Source: Pantoea rodasii (GTDB taxonomy: Bacteria; Pseudomonadota; Gammaproteobacteria; Enterobacterales; Enterobacteriaceae). From it: DNA of 64,000 bases. How positions within the stretch are numbered: the stretch's first letter is position 1; each line of letters opens with the position of its first letter. The stretch lies in NCBI RefSeq assembly GCF_002095465.1, contig NZ_MLFP01000086.1:496001-560000 (forward strand), given 5' to 3'. The notes below the pieces were generated by a model. The model worked only from the letters and a program-made list of their open reading frames with translations. It had not been told where the DNA came from and ran no database searches. Of the stretch, positions 51,392 to 60,128 are shown piece by piece. The translations under genes and the position numbers were made by a program.

Positions 51392-52399
51392 ATGAAGTTT
51401 TTGGTTACTGGCGCGGCAGGGTTTATTGGATTTCACGTTAGTCAGCGTTTGCTGGCCGCCGGTCACCAGGTTGTCGGTATCGATAACCTGAATGACTATT
51501 ATGATGTGAGCCTGAAACAGGCACGCCTGGACCAAATCCTTCAACATCCCGAGTTTATTTTCCTGAAAATGGACCTGGCAGACCGCCAGGCCATTTCTTC
51601 TCTATTCGCAGACCATGCGTTTGAACGTGTGATTCATTTAGCGGCACAAGCCGGCGTGCGTTATTCAATTGAAAACCCACACGCTTATGCCGATGCAAAC
51701 CTCATCGGTCATCTCAATATTCTCGAAGGTTGCCGTCATCATAAAATCGGCCACCTGTTGTACGCCTCATCCAGTTCCGTGTATGGACTCAACCGTAAAA
51801 TGCCTTTTTCAACTGACGACTCAGTTGATCATCCTATTTCATTGTATGCGGCCACTAAAAAAGCTAACGAATTGATGTCGCATACTTATTCGCATCTGTA
51901 TCAATTGCCTACAACTGGACTTCGCTTTTTCACGGTTTACGGTCCGTGGGGGCGTCCGGATATGGCATTGTTTAAATTCACCCGGGCGATGTTGGCTGGT
52001 GAACAAATAGATGTGTATAACCGCGGCCAAATGACACGCGACTTTACTTATATTGATGATATTGCTGAAGCCATCGTGCGCCTGCAGGACGTCATTCCTC
52101 AGCCAGATGAAAACTGGACGGTAGAAGCGGGATCCCCAGCCACCAGCTCTGCGCCTTATCGCGTGTATAATATCGGCAACAGCCAGCCCACCAGCTTGAT
52201 GACGTATATCGAGTCGCTAGAAAAGGCGTTGGGTCTTGAGGCGAAGAAAAATATGCTGCCGATGCAGCCGGGCGATGTGCTCAGCACCAGTGCTGATACG
52301 CAGCCGTTATATGACGCGATTCATTTCCGTCCGCAAACCGAGGTTGAGCAGGGCGTACAGAACTTCGTTGACTGGTATCGCCGCTTTTATCAGCAATAA
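51392..52399 (+). CDS. UDP-glucuronate 4-epimerase (SDR family)
   Basis: An extended short-chain dehydrogenase of 335 residues: NAD motif MKFLVTGAAGFIGFHVSQRL, catalytic Ser/Tyr/Lys in YASSSSVYGLNRKMPF and YAATKKANELMSH, FFTVYGPWGRPDMALFKF and MTRDFTYIDDIAEAI. The DNLNDYYDVSLKQAR and GRPDMA features are characteristic of UDP-GlcA 4-epimerases (uge/wcaG/lspL type), giving UDP-GalA. Direct adjacency to ugd supports this over GalE. I chose the start with GAGGG upstream; an earlier ATG overlaps the ugd stop. Confidence 0.88.
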   Translation: MKFLVTGAAGFIGFHVSQRLLAAGHQVVGIDNLNDYYDVSLKQARLDQILQHPEFIFLKMDLADRQAISSLFADHAFERVIHLAAQAGVRYSIENPHAYADANLIGHLNILEGCRHHKIGHLLYASSSSVYGLNRKMPFSTDDSVDHPISLYAATKKANELMSHTYSHLYQLPTTGLRFFTVYGPWGRPDMALFKFTRAMLAGEQIDVYNRGQMTRDFTYIDDIAEAIVRLQDVIPQPDENWTVEAGSPATSSAPYRVYNIGNSQPTSLMTYIESLEKALGLEAKKNMLPMQPGDVLSTSADTQPLYDAIHFRPQTEVEQGVQNFVDWYRRFYQQ

Positions 52400-52410
52400 C
52401 CGCGCATAAA

Positions 52411-52435
52411 AAAGGAAGCCAGTGGCTTCCTTTTT
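52411..52435 (+). terminator. Terminator after the galU-ugd-epimerase operon
   Basis: AAAGGAAGCC/GGCTTCC TTT stem with loop AGT and TTTTT; A-rich upstream. Confidence 0.85.
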
Positions 52436-52494
52436 CTTACCCGGTGTAAAGTGAAATAACGTAAGTGTTTTTCACAATTCGAAGCACTGGAAAA

Positions 52495-52902
52495 TTACAG
52501 CAGGAAATCGTCCAGTTGTTTACCTTGTTCTTCAATCGCTTTTTTAATCACGGCTGGCGTACGACCTTGACCTGTCCAGGTGCGGTTTTCGCCATTTTCA
52601 TCAACGTAAGAATATTTGGCTGGACGTGCAGCACGCTTAGCTTTGCCCGGTGCTTTGGTCTCTGACAGCGCCTGCAGCAACTCATTAGGATCGATACCGT
52701 CAGCAATCAGCATTTCACGGTATTGTTCCAGCTTACGGCTACGCTCAGCATTTTCAGCCTGTGCGTGAGTATCTTCTTCGCGACGTTCATTCACCACAAC
52801 TTCGAGTTTTTCCAGCATCTCTTCCAGTGTTTCCAGAGAGCATTCCCGAGCTTGCGCGCGCAATGTACGGATATTATTAAGAATTTTAAGTGCTTCGCTC
52901 AT
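52495..52902 (-). CDS. hns: Nucleoid protein H-NS
   Basis: A 135-residue H-NS (E. coli 137): N-terminal oligomerisation coiled coil ([20 protein letters not shown] onward), flexible linker rich in Ala/Lys, and C-terminal DNA-binding domain with [20 protein letters not shown] containing the QGR minor-groove hook. Silences A+T-rich and horizontally acquired genes. Confidence 0.96.
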   Translation of the reverse strand: MSEALKILNNIRTLRAQARECSLETLEEMLEKLEVVVNERREEDTHAQAENAERSRKLEQYREMLIADGIDPNELLQALSETKAPGKAKRAARPAKYSYVDENGENRTWTGQGRTPAVIKKAIEEQGKQLDDFLL

Positions 52903-52949
52903 TGTCCTAATCTCAAAATATAAATAAATGGGAGTTGTTCTGCCGACTC

Positions 52950-52978
52950 ATAATAGTGGGGCTAAAAAATAACTGCAA
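52950..52978 (-). promoter_or_regulatory. hns promoter
   Basis: On the minus strand: TTGCAG (52973-52978), 17-base spacer, TATTAT (52950-52955), giving a start near 52943 and a ~40-base leader. The rest of the 416-base gap (52903-53318) up to tdk is A+T-rich, as expected for H-NS autoregulation, and shows no gene. Confidence 0.65.
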
Positions 52979-53318
52979 TAGCCAGATTAAAAAGCAAAAC
53001 ATAAAGTAAAAGCGAGAAATCGCTTTTTATAACGCAATACAAATATATTTTACCTTTTACTTTCTTCCGACACCTTGATTTACCGCGCCGCGTGAGCGTT
53101 GATTGTGCTAATCCTTACACTTAGCGGGAATAACACTGAATAAAATCTCAGCACAACTTGTACTTTGTCAAAACGTGCTGTTTTAAGTCGATGACGAATC
53201 ATTCATCGACGCAGTGACGTTAATTTGAGCAAACGATAAAAATAATGCATCGCTACAGGATTAGCTGTTTATGGTAAACTGCGGGCCATCAGATTTGCGT
53301 TACGATGAGATTTTGCCA

Positions 53319-53939
53319 ATGGCTCAACTTTATTTTTATTACTCCGCCATGAACGCGGGTAAATCAACCGCATTACTGCAGTCATCCTATAACTATCAGG
53401 AACGTGGTATGCGCACTCTGGTGTATACCGCTGAGATTGATGATCGCTTTGGTGCAGGTAAGGTGAGTTCGCGCATCGGTCTCTCGTCTCCTGCATTTTT
53501 ATATAACGCCGATACTCAATTAAATCAGGAAATAGCAGACGAACACGCGAAGCAACCGGTTCATTGTGTGCTGGTGGATGAAAGCCAGTTCCTGACGCGC
53601 GAACAGGTTCGGTCGTTATCGGATGTGGTCGACAATATGGATATTCCCGTATTGTGTTATGGACTGCGCACCGATTTCCGCGGTGAACTGTTTGTGGGCA
53701 GCCAATATTTATTGGCGTGGGCGGATAAACTGGTCGAGCTTAAAACCATCTGCCACTGCGGCCGTAAAGCCAGCATGGTGTTACGACTGGACGCCAACGG
53801 TAAACCTTTTAGCGAGGGTGAGCAGGTGGTGATAGGTGGTAACGAGCGCTATATTTCAGTGTGTCGTAAACACTATAAGCAAGCGATTGATGAAGGTTCG
53901 TTAAAAGCCATTTACGGTTCACACACGCCATCTGCCTGA
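53319..53939 (+). CDS. tdk: Thymidine kinase
   Basis: Tdk phosphorylates thymidine in the salvage pathway. The 206-residue protein (E. coli 205) has the P-loop [20 protein letters not shown], the lasso region and the zinc-binding cysteines in ICHCGRKAS and SVCRKHYK. The start [12 protein letters not shown] was chosen; 16 upstream in-frame residues are not conserved. Confidence 0.96.
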   Translation: MAQLYFYYSAMNAGKSTALLQSSYNYQERGMRTLVYTAEIDDRFGAGKVSSRIGLSSPAFLYNADTQLNQEIADEHAKQPVHCVLVDESQFLTREQVRSLSDVVDNMDIPVLCYGLRTDFRGELFVGSQYLLAWADKLVELKTICHCGRKASMVLRLDANGKPFSEGEQVVIGGNERYISVCRKHYKQAIDEGSLKAIYGSHTPSA

Positions 53940-53951
53940 TTATATCGCCAT

Positions 53952-53978
53952 AAAAAAACCCGCCGCAGCGGGTTTTTT
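53952..53978. terminator. Bidirectional terminator tdk/adhE
   Basis: AAAAAACCCGC/GCGGGTTTTTT with loop CGCA. Confidence 0.85.
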
Positions 53979-53990
53979 ACTTTAAGCCAC

Positions 53991-56669
53991 TTAGGCTTTT
54001 TTGGTTTTTCTGTCGGTTTTTACTGTCTTCTCATCAACCACTTCTGCGACGCTGCCGTCGGATTCAGAAAACTCACGGCCGTAGAAGGTATCCAGCATGA
54101 TTTGTTTCAGTTCAGCAATCAGCGGATAACGTGGGTTAGCACCGGTACACTGGTCATCAAACGCGTCGTCTGCCAGTTTATCGACCTTCGCCAGGAAATC
54201 AGCTTCCTGCACACCCGCTTCGCGAATCGACGTTGGAATACCTAATTGGGTTTTCATCTCTTCCAGCCATGCCAGCAGTTTTTCAATTTTCTGGGCAGTG
54301 CGGTCACCCTGGGCACTCAGTCCCAGATGGTCGGCAATTTCAGCGTAACGACGGCGCGCTTGTGGGCGGTCGTACTGGCTGAAAGCCGTCTGCTTAGTTG
54401 GATTGTCATTCGCGTTGTAGCGGATAACGTTGCAAATCAGCAGGGCATTGGCCAGACCGTGCGGAATGTGGAACTCAGAACCCAGTTTGTGTGCCATTGA
54501 GTGACAAACACCGAGGAAGGCGTTCGCAAAAGCGATACCGGCGATGGTCGCCGCATTATGCACACGTTCACGCGCCACTGGATTTTTCGCACCGTCACGA
54601 TAGCTGGCGGGCAGATTCTCTTTAAGCAGCTTCAGCGCCTGCAAAGCCTGTCCATCGGAATACTCATTGGCCAGCACAGAGACGTAGGCTTCCAGTGAGT
54701 GGGTAACCGCATCCAGACCACCAAACGCACAGAGGGAGCGTGGCATATCCATCACCAGATTGGCATCGACAATCGCCATGTCAGGCGTAAGCGCATAATC
54801 CGCTAACGGATACTTCTGACCGGTGGCATCGTCAGTCACTACCGCAAACGGCGTAACTTCAGATCCGGTACCGGATGTGGTCGTGATGGCGATCATGCGA
54901 GCTTTAACACCCATTTTCGGGAACTTGTAGATGCGTTTACGGATATCCATAAAGCGCAACGCCAGCTCTTCGAAGTGAGTTTCAGGATGTTCGTACATCA
55001 CCCACATGATTTTCGCAGCATCCATTGGAGAACCGCCACCCAGCGCGATAATTACATCAGGCTTGAAGCTATTCATCTGCTCGGCACCTTTACGCACAAT
55101 GCTCAGCGTTGGGTCAGCCTCTACTTCAAAGAACACTTCCGTCTCGATGCCATGCGCTTTCAGCACGCGTGTTACCTGATCGGCGTAGCCATTGTTGAAC
55201 AGGAAGCGGTCGGTCACGATGAAGGCACGTTTGGCGCCATCGGTAGCCACTTCTTCCAGGGCAATCGGCAGTGAGCCGCGACGGAAGTAGATAGACTTCG
55301 GAAGTTTATGCCACAACATATTTTCAGCTCGCTTGGCCACGGTTTTCTTGTTGATCAGGTGTTTAGGTCCGACGTTCTCAGAAATTGAGTTACCGCCCCA
55401 GGATCCACAACCCAGCGTCAACGATGGCGCAAGTTTGAAGTTATACAGGTCGCCAATACCGCCTTGCGAAGCAGGCGTGTTAATCAGAATACGGGCCGTC
55501 TTCATCTTGTCGCCGAAGAAGTGCACGCGTTCGTGTTGATTATCCTGATCGGTGTACAGGCAAGAGGTATGGCCGATACCGCCCATAGCAACCAGCTTCT
55601 CGGCTTTATCCACCGCATCGTAATAATCTTTTGCACGGTACATGGCCAGAGTCGGGGACAGTTTTTCGTGGGCAAACGGTTCAGATTCATCAACCAGCTT
55701 CACTTCACCGATGAGAATCTTGGTCGTCGCAGGCACGCTGATACCTGCCAGTTCGGCAATCTTAGACGCCGGCTGACCGACAATGGCCGCGTTCAGCGCA
55801 CCATTTTTCAGGATGATGTCCTGAATGGCTTTCAGCTCTTTACCCTGCAGCAGATAACCACCGTGGCTGGCGAAGCGTTCGCGAACCGCATCGTAAACCG
55901 AATCCACCACGATGACAGACTGTTCAGAAGCACAAATCACGCCGTTATCAAAGGTTTTGGACATCAGGATAGAGGCGACGGCGCGTTTGATATCCGCGGT
56001 TTCATCAATCACCACTGGAGTATTACCTGCGCCGACACCAATCGCTGGCTTACCTGAGCTGTATGCGGCTTTCACCATGCCCGGACCGCCGGTAGCCAGA
56101 ATCAGGTTGATATCAGGGTGGTGCATCAACTGGTTAGACAGCTCAACAGAAGGGACATCGATCCAACCGATGATGTCTTTCGGTGCACCGGCGGCAATGG
56201 CGGCCTGCAGCACGATATCCGCTGCTTTGTTGGTGGCTTCTTTCGCACGCGGGTGTGGGGAGAAGATAATGCCGTTACGTGTTTTCAGACTGATTAATGC
56301 TTTGAAGATGGCAGTAGAGGTTGGGTTAGTGGTCGGCACAATACCGCAAATCAGACCAATCGGCTCAGCGATAGTGATGGTGCCGAAAGTGTCATCGGTG
56401 TTGAGCACACCGCAGGTTTTCTCATCTTTATAGGCGTTGTAAATATATTCAGAAGCGAAGTGGTTTTTGATTACTTTATCTTCAACGATACCCATGCCAG
56501 ATTCTGCTACAGCCATTTTGGCGAGTGGAATACGGGCATCAGCGGCTGCCAGCGCAGCAGCACGGAAGATGGTATCAACTTGTTCCTGACTAAAGTTGGC
56601 GAATTCACGCTGTGCCTTTTTAACACGCTCAACCAGTGCATTAAGTTCGGCAACATTTGTAACGGCCAT
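53991..56669 (-). CDS. adhE: Bifunctional aldehyde-alcohol dehydrogenase AdhE
   Basis: AdhE reduces acetyl-CoA to acetaldehyde and then ethanol during fermentation and assembles into spirosomes. The 892-residue protein (E. coli 891) has an N-terminal acetaldehyde dehydrogenase domain with catalytic cysteine in NGVICASEQSVIV, and a C-terminal iron-dependent alcohol dehydrogenase with GGGSPMDAAKIMW, TTSGTGSEVTPFAVVTDD, GGLDAVTHSLEAYVS and GVCHSMAHKLGSEFHIPHG (iron ligands). The upstream region has an FNR box and a NarL/NarP site (see separate entries). Intact. Confidence 0.97.
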   Translation of the reverse strand: MAVTNVAELNALVERVKKAQREFANFSQEQVDTIFRAAALAAADARIPLAKMAVAESGMGIVEDKVIKNHFASEYIYNAYKDEKTCGVLNTDDTFGTITIAEPIGLICGIVPTTNPTSTAIFKALISLKTRNGIIFSPHPRAKEATNKAADIVLQAAIAAGAPKDIIGWIDVPSVELSNQLMHHPDINLILATGGPGMVKAAYSSGKPAIGVGAGNTPVVIDETADIKRAVASILMSKTFDNGVICASEQSVIVVDSVYDAVRERFASHGGYLLQGKELKAIQDIILKNGALNAAIVGQPASKIAELAGISVPATTKILIGEVKLVDESEPFAHEKLSPTLAMYRAKDYYDAVDKAEKLVAMGGIGHTSCLYTDQDNQHERVHFFGDKMKTARILINTPASQGGIGDLYNFKLAPSLTLGCGSWGGNSISENVGPKHLINKKTVAKRAENMLWHKLPKSIYFRRGSLPIALEEVATDGAKRAFIVTDRFLFNNGYADQVTRVLKAHGIETEVFFEVEADPTLSIVRKGAEQMNSFKPDVIIALGGGSPMDAAKIMWVMYEHPETHFEELALRFMDIRKRIYKFPKMGVKARMIAITTTSGTGSEVTPFAVVTDDATGQKYPLADYALTPDMAIVDANLVMDMPRSLCAFGGLDAVTHSLEAYVSVLANEYSDGQALQALKLLKENLPASYRDGAKNPVARERVHNAATIAGIAFANAFLGVCHSMAHKLGSEFHIPHGLANALLICNVIRYNANDNPTKQTAFSQYDRPQARRRYAEIADHLGLSAQGDRTAQKIEKLLAWLEEMKTQLGIPTSIREAGVQEADFLAKVDKLADDAFDDQCTGANPRYPLIAELKQIMLDTFYGREFSESDGSVAEVVDEKTVKTDRKTKKA

Positions 56670-56838
56670 AGTGCTCTCCTGAAGGAAGTTAAACTCTTTT
56701 AGTAAGCAAGCCTGAGTTCAAAAGTATAGCCGCGCTATGCTTATATGTTGTTCAGAGTGGCAAGGAGATTGCCGTTGCTTACTAAAAGGGTTTCCTGCTC
56801 AAGATGCTTGCTAATCAGTAACAAGTTTCGATGGGGTA

Positions 56839-56880
56839 AGATTACCCCTGATGGGGTAGGCAATTTTTGATGTGGATCAA
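56839..56880 (-). promoter_or_regulatory. Class II FNR-dependent adhE promoter
   Basis: A perfect FNR box TTGATGTGGATCAA lies at 56867-56880. On the minus strand a -10 hexamer TAATCT is at 56839-56844. If transcription starts at 56832, the FNR box is centred exactly at -41.5 and the hexamer at -12 to -7, the textbook class II geometry. The leader would be ~160 bases. The rest of the 445-base gap (56670-57114) contains the ychE promoter side; a 60-codon frame at 56936-57118 has no support. Confidence 0.7.
56843..56858. promoter_or_regulatory. NarL/NarP 7-2-7 site overlapping the adhE promoter
   Basis: TACCCCTGATGGGGTA is an inverted pair of NarL heptamers (TACYYMT) separated by two bases, with a further TGGGGTA heptamer at 56832-56838. 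Position relative to the predicted start is -26 to -11, so bound NarL or NarP should block transcription when nitrate is present. Confidence 0.65.
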
Positions 56881-57114
56881 TTTGTGGCTAAGCTGACACC
56901 ATTCAGCACCCACTTAAGCAACTAAAGTAAGCAATTTGGGCCAGTCAGCCTGTTCAGGTCTGTCACTGGATTTGCCCGTGACAGCAAACCAGAGGAATAA
57001 ACTGGTGTTAAGTGCAAACAGCAGCATATATTTCGGTGTCACCCTCTGGTTTTCCGCACGGCTTTTGCACTACATTAGGCGCGATTTTCAAACACTATTT
57101 TCCTGGAGTCCACC

Positions 57115-57762
57115 GTGAACCCCGTGCTACTTGATCTTTCCGGCTACATTAAGTTTTTTGTCGGTTTATTTGCTCTGGTGAATCCCGTTGGGATCATCCC
57201 GGTATTCATTAGCATGACCAGCTACCAGGCGGTAGCCGAACGAAATAAAACCAATTTCACTGCCAACCTGGCGGTAGCGATCATTCTCTGGACTTCACTG
57301 TTCCTCGGTGATGCCATTCTTCACTTGTTCGGCATCTCGATTGATTCATTCCGCATTGCCGGGGGAATTCTGGTGGTGACCATCGCGATGTCGATGATCA
57401 GCGGTAAGTTAGGTGAGGACAAACAGAACAAGCAGGAAAAGTCAGAGACCGCCATCCGTGAAAGCATCGGCGTGGTTCCGCTCGCGTTACCGTTAATGGC
57501 CGGACCAGGAGCGATCAGCTCAACGATTGTCTGGAGCACTCGCTATCACAGCTGGCTAAACCTGATGGGTTTTACTGTCGCTATCGCTATTTTCGCTATC
57601 TGCTGCTGGTTACTGTTCCGCGCAGCACCTTTAATGGTGCGCGTTTTAGGGCAGACCGGGATTAACGTCATTACCCGTATCATGGGCTTGTTATTAATGG
57701 CGCTTGGCATTGAGTTTGTCGTGACCGGCATGAAGTCCATATTCCCGGGCTTGCTTAATTAA
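57115..57762 (+). CDS. ychE: MarC-family inner-membrane protein YchE
   Basis: A 215-residue protein, all six predicted helices of the UPF0056/MarC family, with FALVNPVGIIPVFISMTS, GVVPLALPLMAGPGAISSTI and a conserved cytosolic loop DKQNKQEK. The function is unknown; despite the name, MarC proteins are not shown to confer drug resistance. GTG start with TGGAG upstream. It lies upstream of oppA, as in E. coli. Confidence 0.92.
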   Translation: MNPVLLDLSGYIKFFVGLFALVNPVGIIPVFISMTSYQAVAERNKTNFTANLAVAIILWTSLFLGDAILHLFGISIDSFRIAGGILVVTIAMSMISGKLGEDKQNKQEKSETAIRESIGVVPLALPLMAGPGAISSTIVWSTRYHSWLNLMGFTVAIAIFAICCWLLFRAAPLMVRVLGQTGINVITRIMGLLLMALGIEFVVTGMKSIFPGLLN

Positions 57763-57803
57763 CCTGGAAGTTTTTTCACTGAAAATAACTTTATGTGACC
57801 CAT

Positions 57804-57834
57804 ATTGTGCAATGAAAGATTTTATTGCACCAAT
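57804..57834. promoter_or_regulatory. Inverted repeat ATTG(G)TGCAAT, NtrC-like half-sites
   Basis: ATTGTGCAAT (57804-57813) and ATTGCACCAAT (57824-57834) are inverted copies differing by one base, ten bases apart. TGCACCA matches an NtrC half-site, but no acceptable sigma-54 promoter follows. The role is unknown. Confidence 0.3.
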
Positions 57835-57926
57835 AGGGTGATATTATTCAACTCGCTTAATACAGTTAAGCTATCATCACTTTTGCTACTATAGTTCTCA
57901 CCTCAGCCAGTTTCTCCCCGTAGTTA

Positions 57927-57942
57927 TGTGATAATTATCACA
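57927..57942. promoter_or_regulatory. Perfect CRP palindrome upstream of oppA
   Basis: TGTGATAATTATCACA matches every core position of TGTGA-N6-TCACA and is symmetrical throughout. A class II start would be at about 57976 with CATATT as -10 (57964-57969). The whole 567-base gap (57763-58329) shows no gene; the leader before the first oppA would be ~350 bases, long enough for sRNA control as known for E. coli oppA. Confidence 0.6.
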
Positions 57943-58329
57943 GTGCATTTAACTGCCCACTTACATATTTTCAGTTATTAGATAGATTCATTCTCAGCTG
58001 AAATAACATTTCATCTTGTCAGTGGCGTAATCACCAGCGTTTATGACAAATAAAGTCACCGCAGGGCTTTGCTGCTGAAAAAATCAACGTAATCTCCATC
58101 TATTAAATAGTAATCAATCGCTTAGTGGATAATTCTGGTCAAAAATTAACACTTCCGCTGCCGCGACCGACATGATAAAAGAGAATTGGCTAACATTTTT
58201 GCTGTTTAGCTTTGGCGTGCGGGCATCGGTTCTGATAATTTTCGGCACATCGCAAATTTTTTCTCTGATATCGACAAATGTGTACGCTTCTTGCTTAGTC
58301 GCTATCAGGTTTTTATTTAAGGTTGAAAT

Positions 58330-59969
58330 GTGTTGATGAAAAGCAGGGTAGCGAAAATGGCCGGGCGATCGATGTTGGCGCTCTGTTTGACAGGTGTAGC
58401 GGTAAACAGCCAGGCTGCACAAATACCGGCGGGTACGCAAATATCAGCAACACAGCGCATCGTGATAAACAATGGCAGTGAAGTGTCATCTCTGGATCCG
58501 CAAAAACGGAAGGGGTGCCCGAGTCCAACGTTATTCGTAATCTGTTGGAAGGACTGGTTGAGACCGATAACAACGGCCAAATTGTCCCCGGCGTTGCGCT
58601 GAAATGGAGCAATCAACAGGGGCGTATCTGGACATTTACCCTGCGCGAAGACGCGCGCTGGAGCAACGGTGAACCCGTCACCGCGCAAGATTTTGTCTAC
58701 AGCTGGCAGCGCTTGGCCGATCCTAAAACCGCTTCGCCCTATGCCAGTTATTTGCAGGCCGCTCATATCGCTGGCATTGACGCTATTCTGGCAGGCAAGG
58801 CATCGCCTGAATCACTGGGCGTCAAAGCGCTTGATGCACATCACCTCCAGGTGACCCTCACTGAACCTGTTCCCTATTTTATTGATATGCTGGCTCACAC
58901 CGCGATGAAACCGGTGTATCGCGCGGCGATTGAAAAATCGGGCGAGCAGTGGACGCAACCGCAGAACTATGTGGGAAATGGTGCCTACACGCTGGCTGAT
59001 TGGGTGGTGAATGAAAAAATTGTCCTGAAGCGTAACCCACAATATTGGGATAACGCGCACAGCGTGATCGAAGAGGGCATTTTTCTGCCAATTACCTCCG
59101 AGAACAGTGACATCAACCGCTATCGCAGCGGCGGCACGGACATGACTAACAGCGTGGTGCCACCCGATTTATTCAAGAAGTTGCAGCAGGATTTGGGTGA
59201 GCAAGTCAAAGTCAGCCCCGTGCTTTGCACCTTCTACTATGAGATGAATAACAAAAAAGCGCCGTTCGATGATGCCAGGGTAAGAACAGCGCTGAAGCTG
59301 ACGCTAGATCGTGACATCATCGCCGACAAGATCATGGGACAAGGTCAGATCCCCGCCTATGTGCTGACTCCGCCATTCACTCACGGCATCTCGCCTGAAG
59401 CGCCTGCCTGGTCTAAGGAAACTCAGGCCGAGCGTAACGCCAGTGCCAAACAATTGCTTGCAGAAGCCGGTTTTAATGCTCAGCATCCGCTGCGCTTCAC
59501 GCTGTTGTATAACACCTCTGAACAGAACAAGCGCCAGGCGATTGCTGCGGCCTCAATGTGGCAAAAGAACCTCGGTGCCGAGGTGACGCTGCAAAATCAA
59601 GAGTGGAAAACGTTGCTGGAGACGCGTCATCAGGCGCAATACGACGTGGTGCGCGCCACCTGGTGCTCGGACTATAACGAGCCGTCAACCTTCCTCAATA
59701 TGCTGCTGAGCGGTTCTTCGATTAACACCGCGTTCTATCACAGTGAAGCGTTCGATAAATTGATGGCGCAAACCCTGACAGTGGCCGATAACACTCAGCG
59801 TGCAGCGTTGTATCAGCAGGCGGAAGCGCAGCTGGATAAGGACTCACCTATTGTGCCGGTTTACTATCGCGTCAGTGTGCGTCTGGTGAAGCCATGGGTT
59901 GGGGGTTTTACCGGTAAAGACCCGCAGGATATGCTGGCATTGAAATACTATTACATAAAGAAACATTGA
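58330..59969 (+). CDS. oppA: Periplasmic oligopeptide-binding protein, first OppA paralogue (frameshifted here)
   Basis: SBP_bac_5-type binding protein with a Sec signal peptide (cleavage near SQA-AQIPAGTQ). The frame breaks at an A run (58502-58506, five where six are needed) after LDPQK and resumes TEGVPESNVIRNLLEGLVET. Later blocks NGEPVTAQDFVYSWQRLADP and CSDYNEPSTFLNMLL match OppA. Repaired length is ~546. It diverges clearly from the second copy and probably has a different peptide preference. The start is GTG or the ATG at 58336; AAGG spacing favours 58330. Confidence 0.9.
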
Positions 59970-60128
59970 GTAATGCGTTGATCCGGCGCTACAGTCGGAC
60001 GGCGCATTAACGTGGTAAACCCTGAAGGGTGGTAGTGGTCTCTGTTCAGACAGGCGGAGATCTCCCGGAGACGGGGTACGCTGGGCGGTTAACTGACCCG
60101 GTGACGATAATAAAACTGGAGCGAAACA

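Noticed and set aside
55464-56057. Plus-strand 197-codon frame inside adhE
   Set aside because: Antisense to the AdhE aldehyde dehydrogenase domain; no start signal or recognisable motif.
56936-57118. 60-codon plus-strand frame upstream of ychE
   Set aside because: Non-ATG start, no RBS, overlaps the ychE start; probably leader DNA.
58180-58205. Sigma-54-like TGGC...TTTTTGCT upstream of the first oppA
   Set aside because: The spacing between the GG and GC dinucleotides is one base too long, which sigma-54 promoters do not tolerate.
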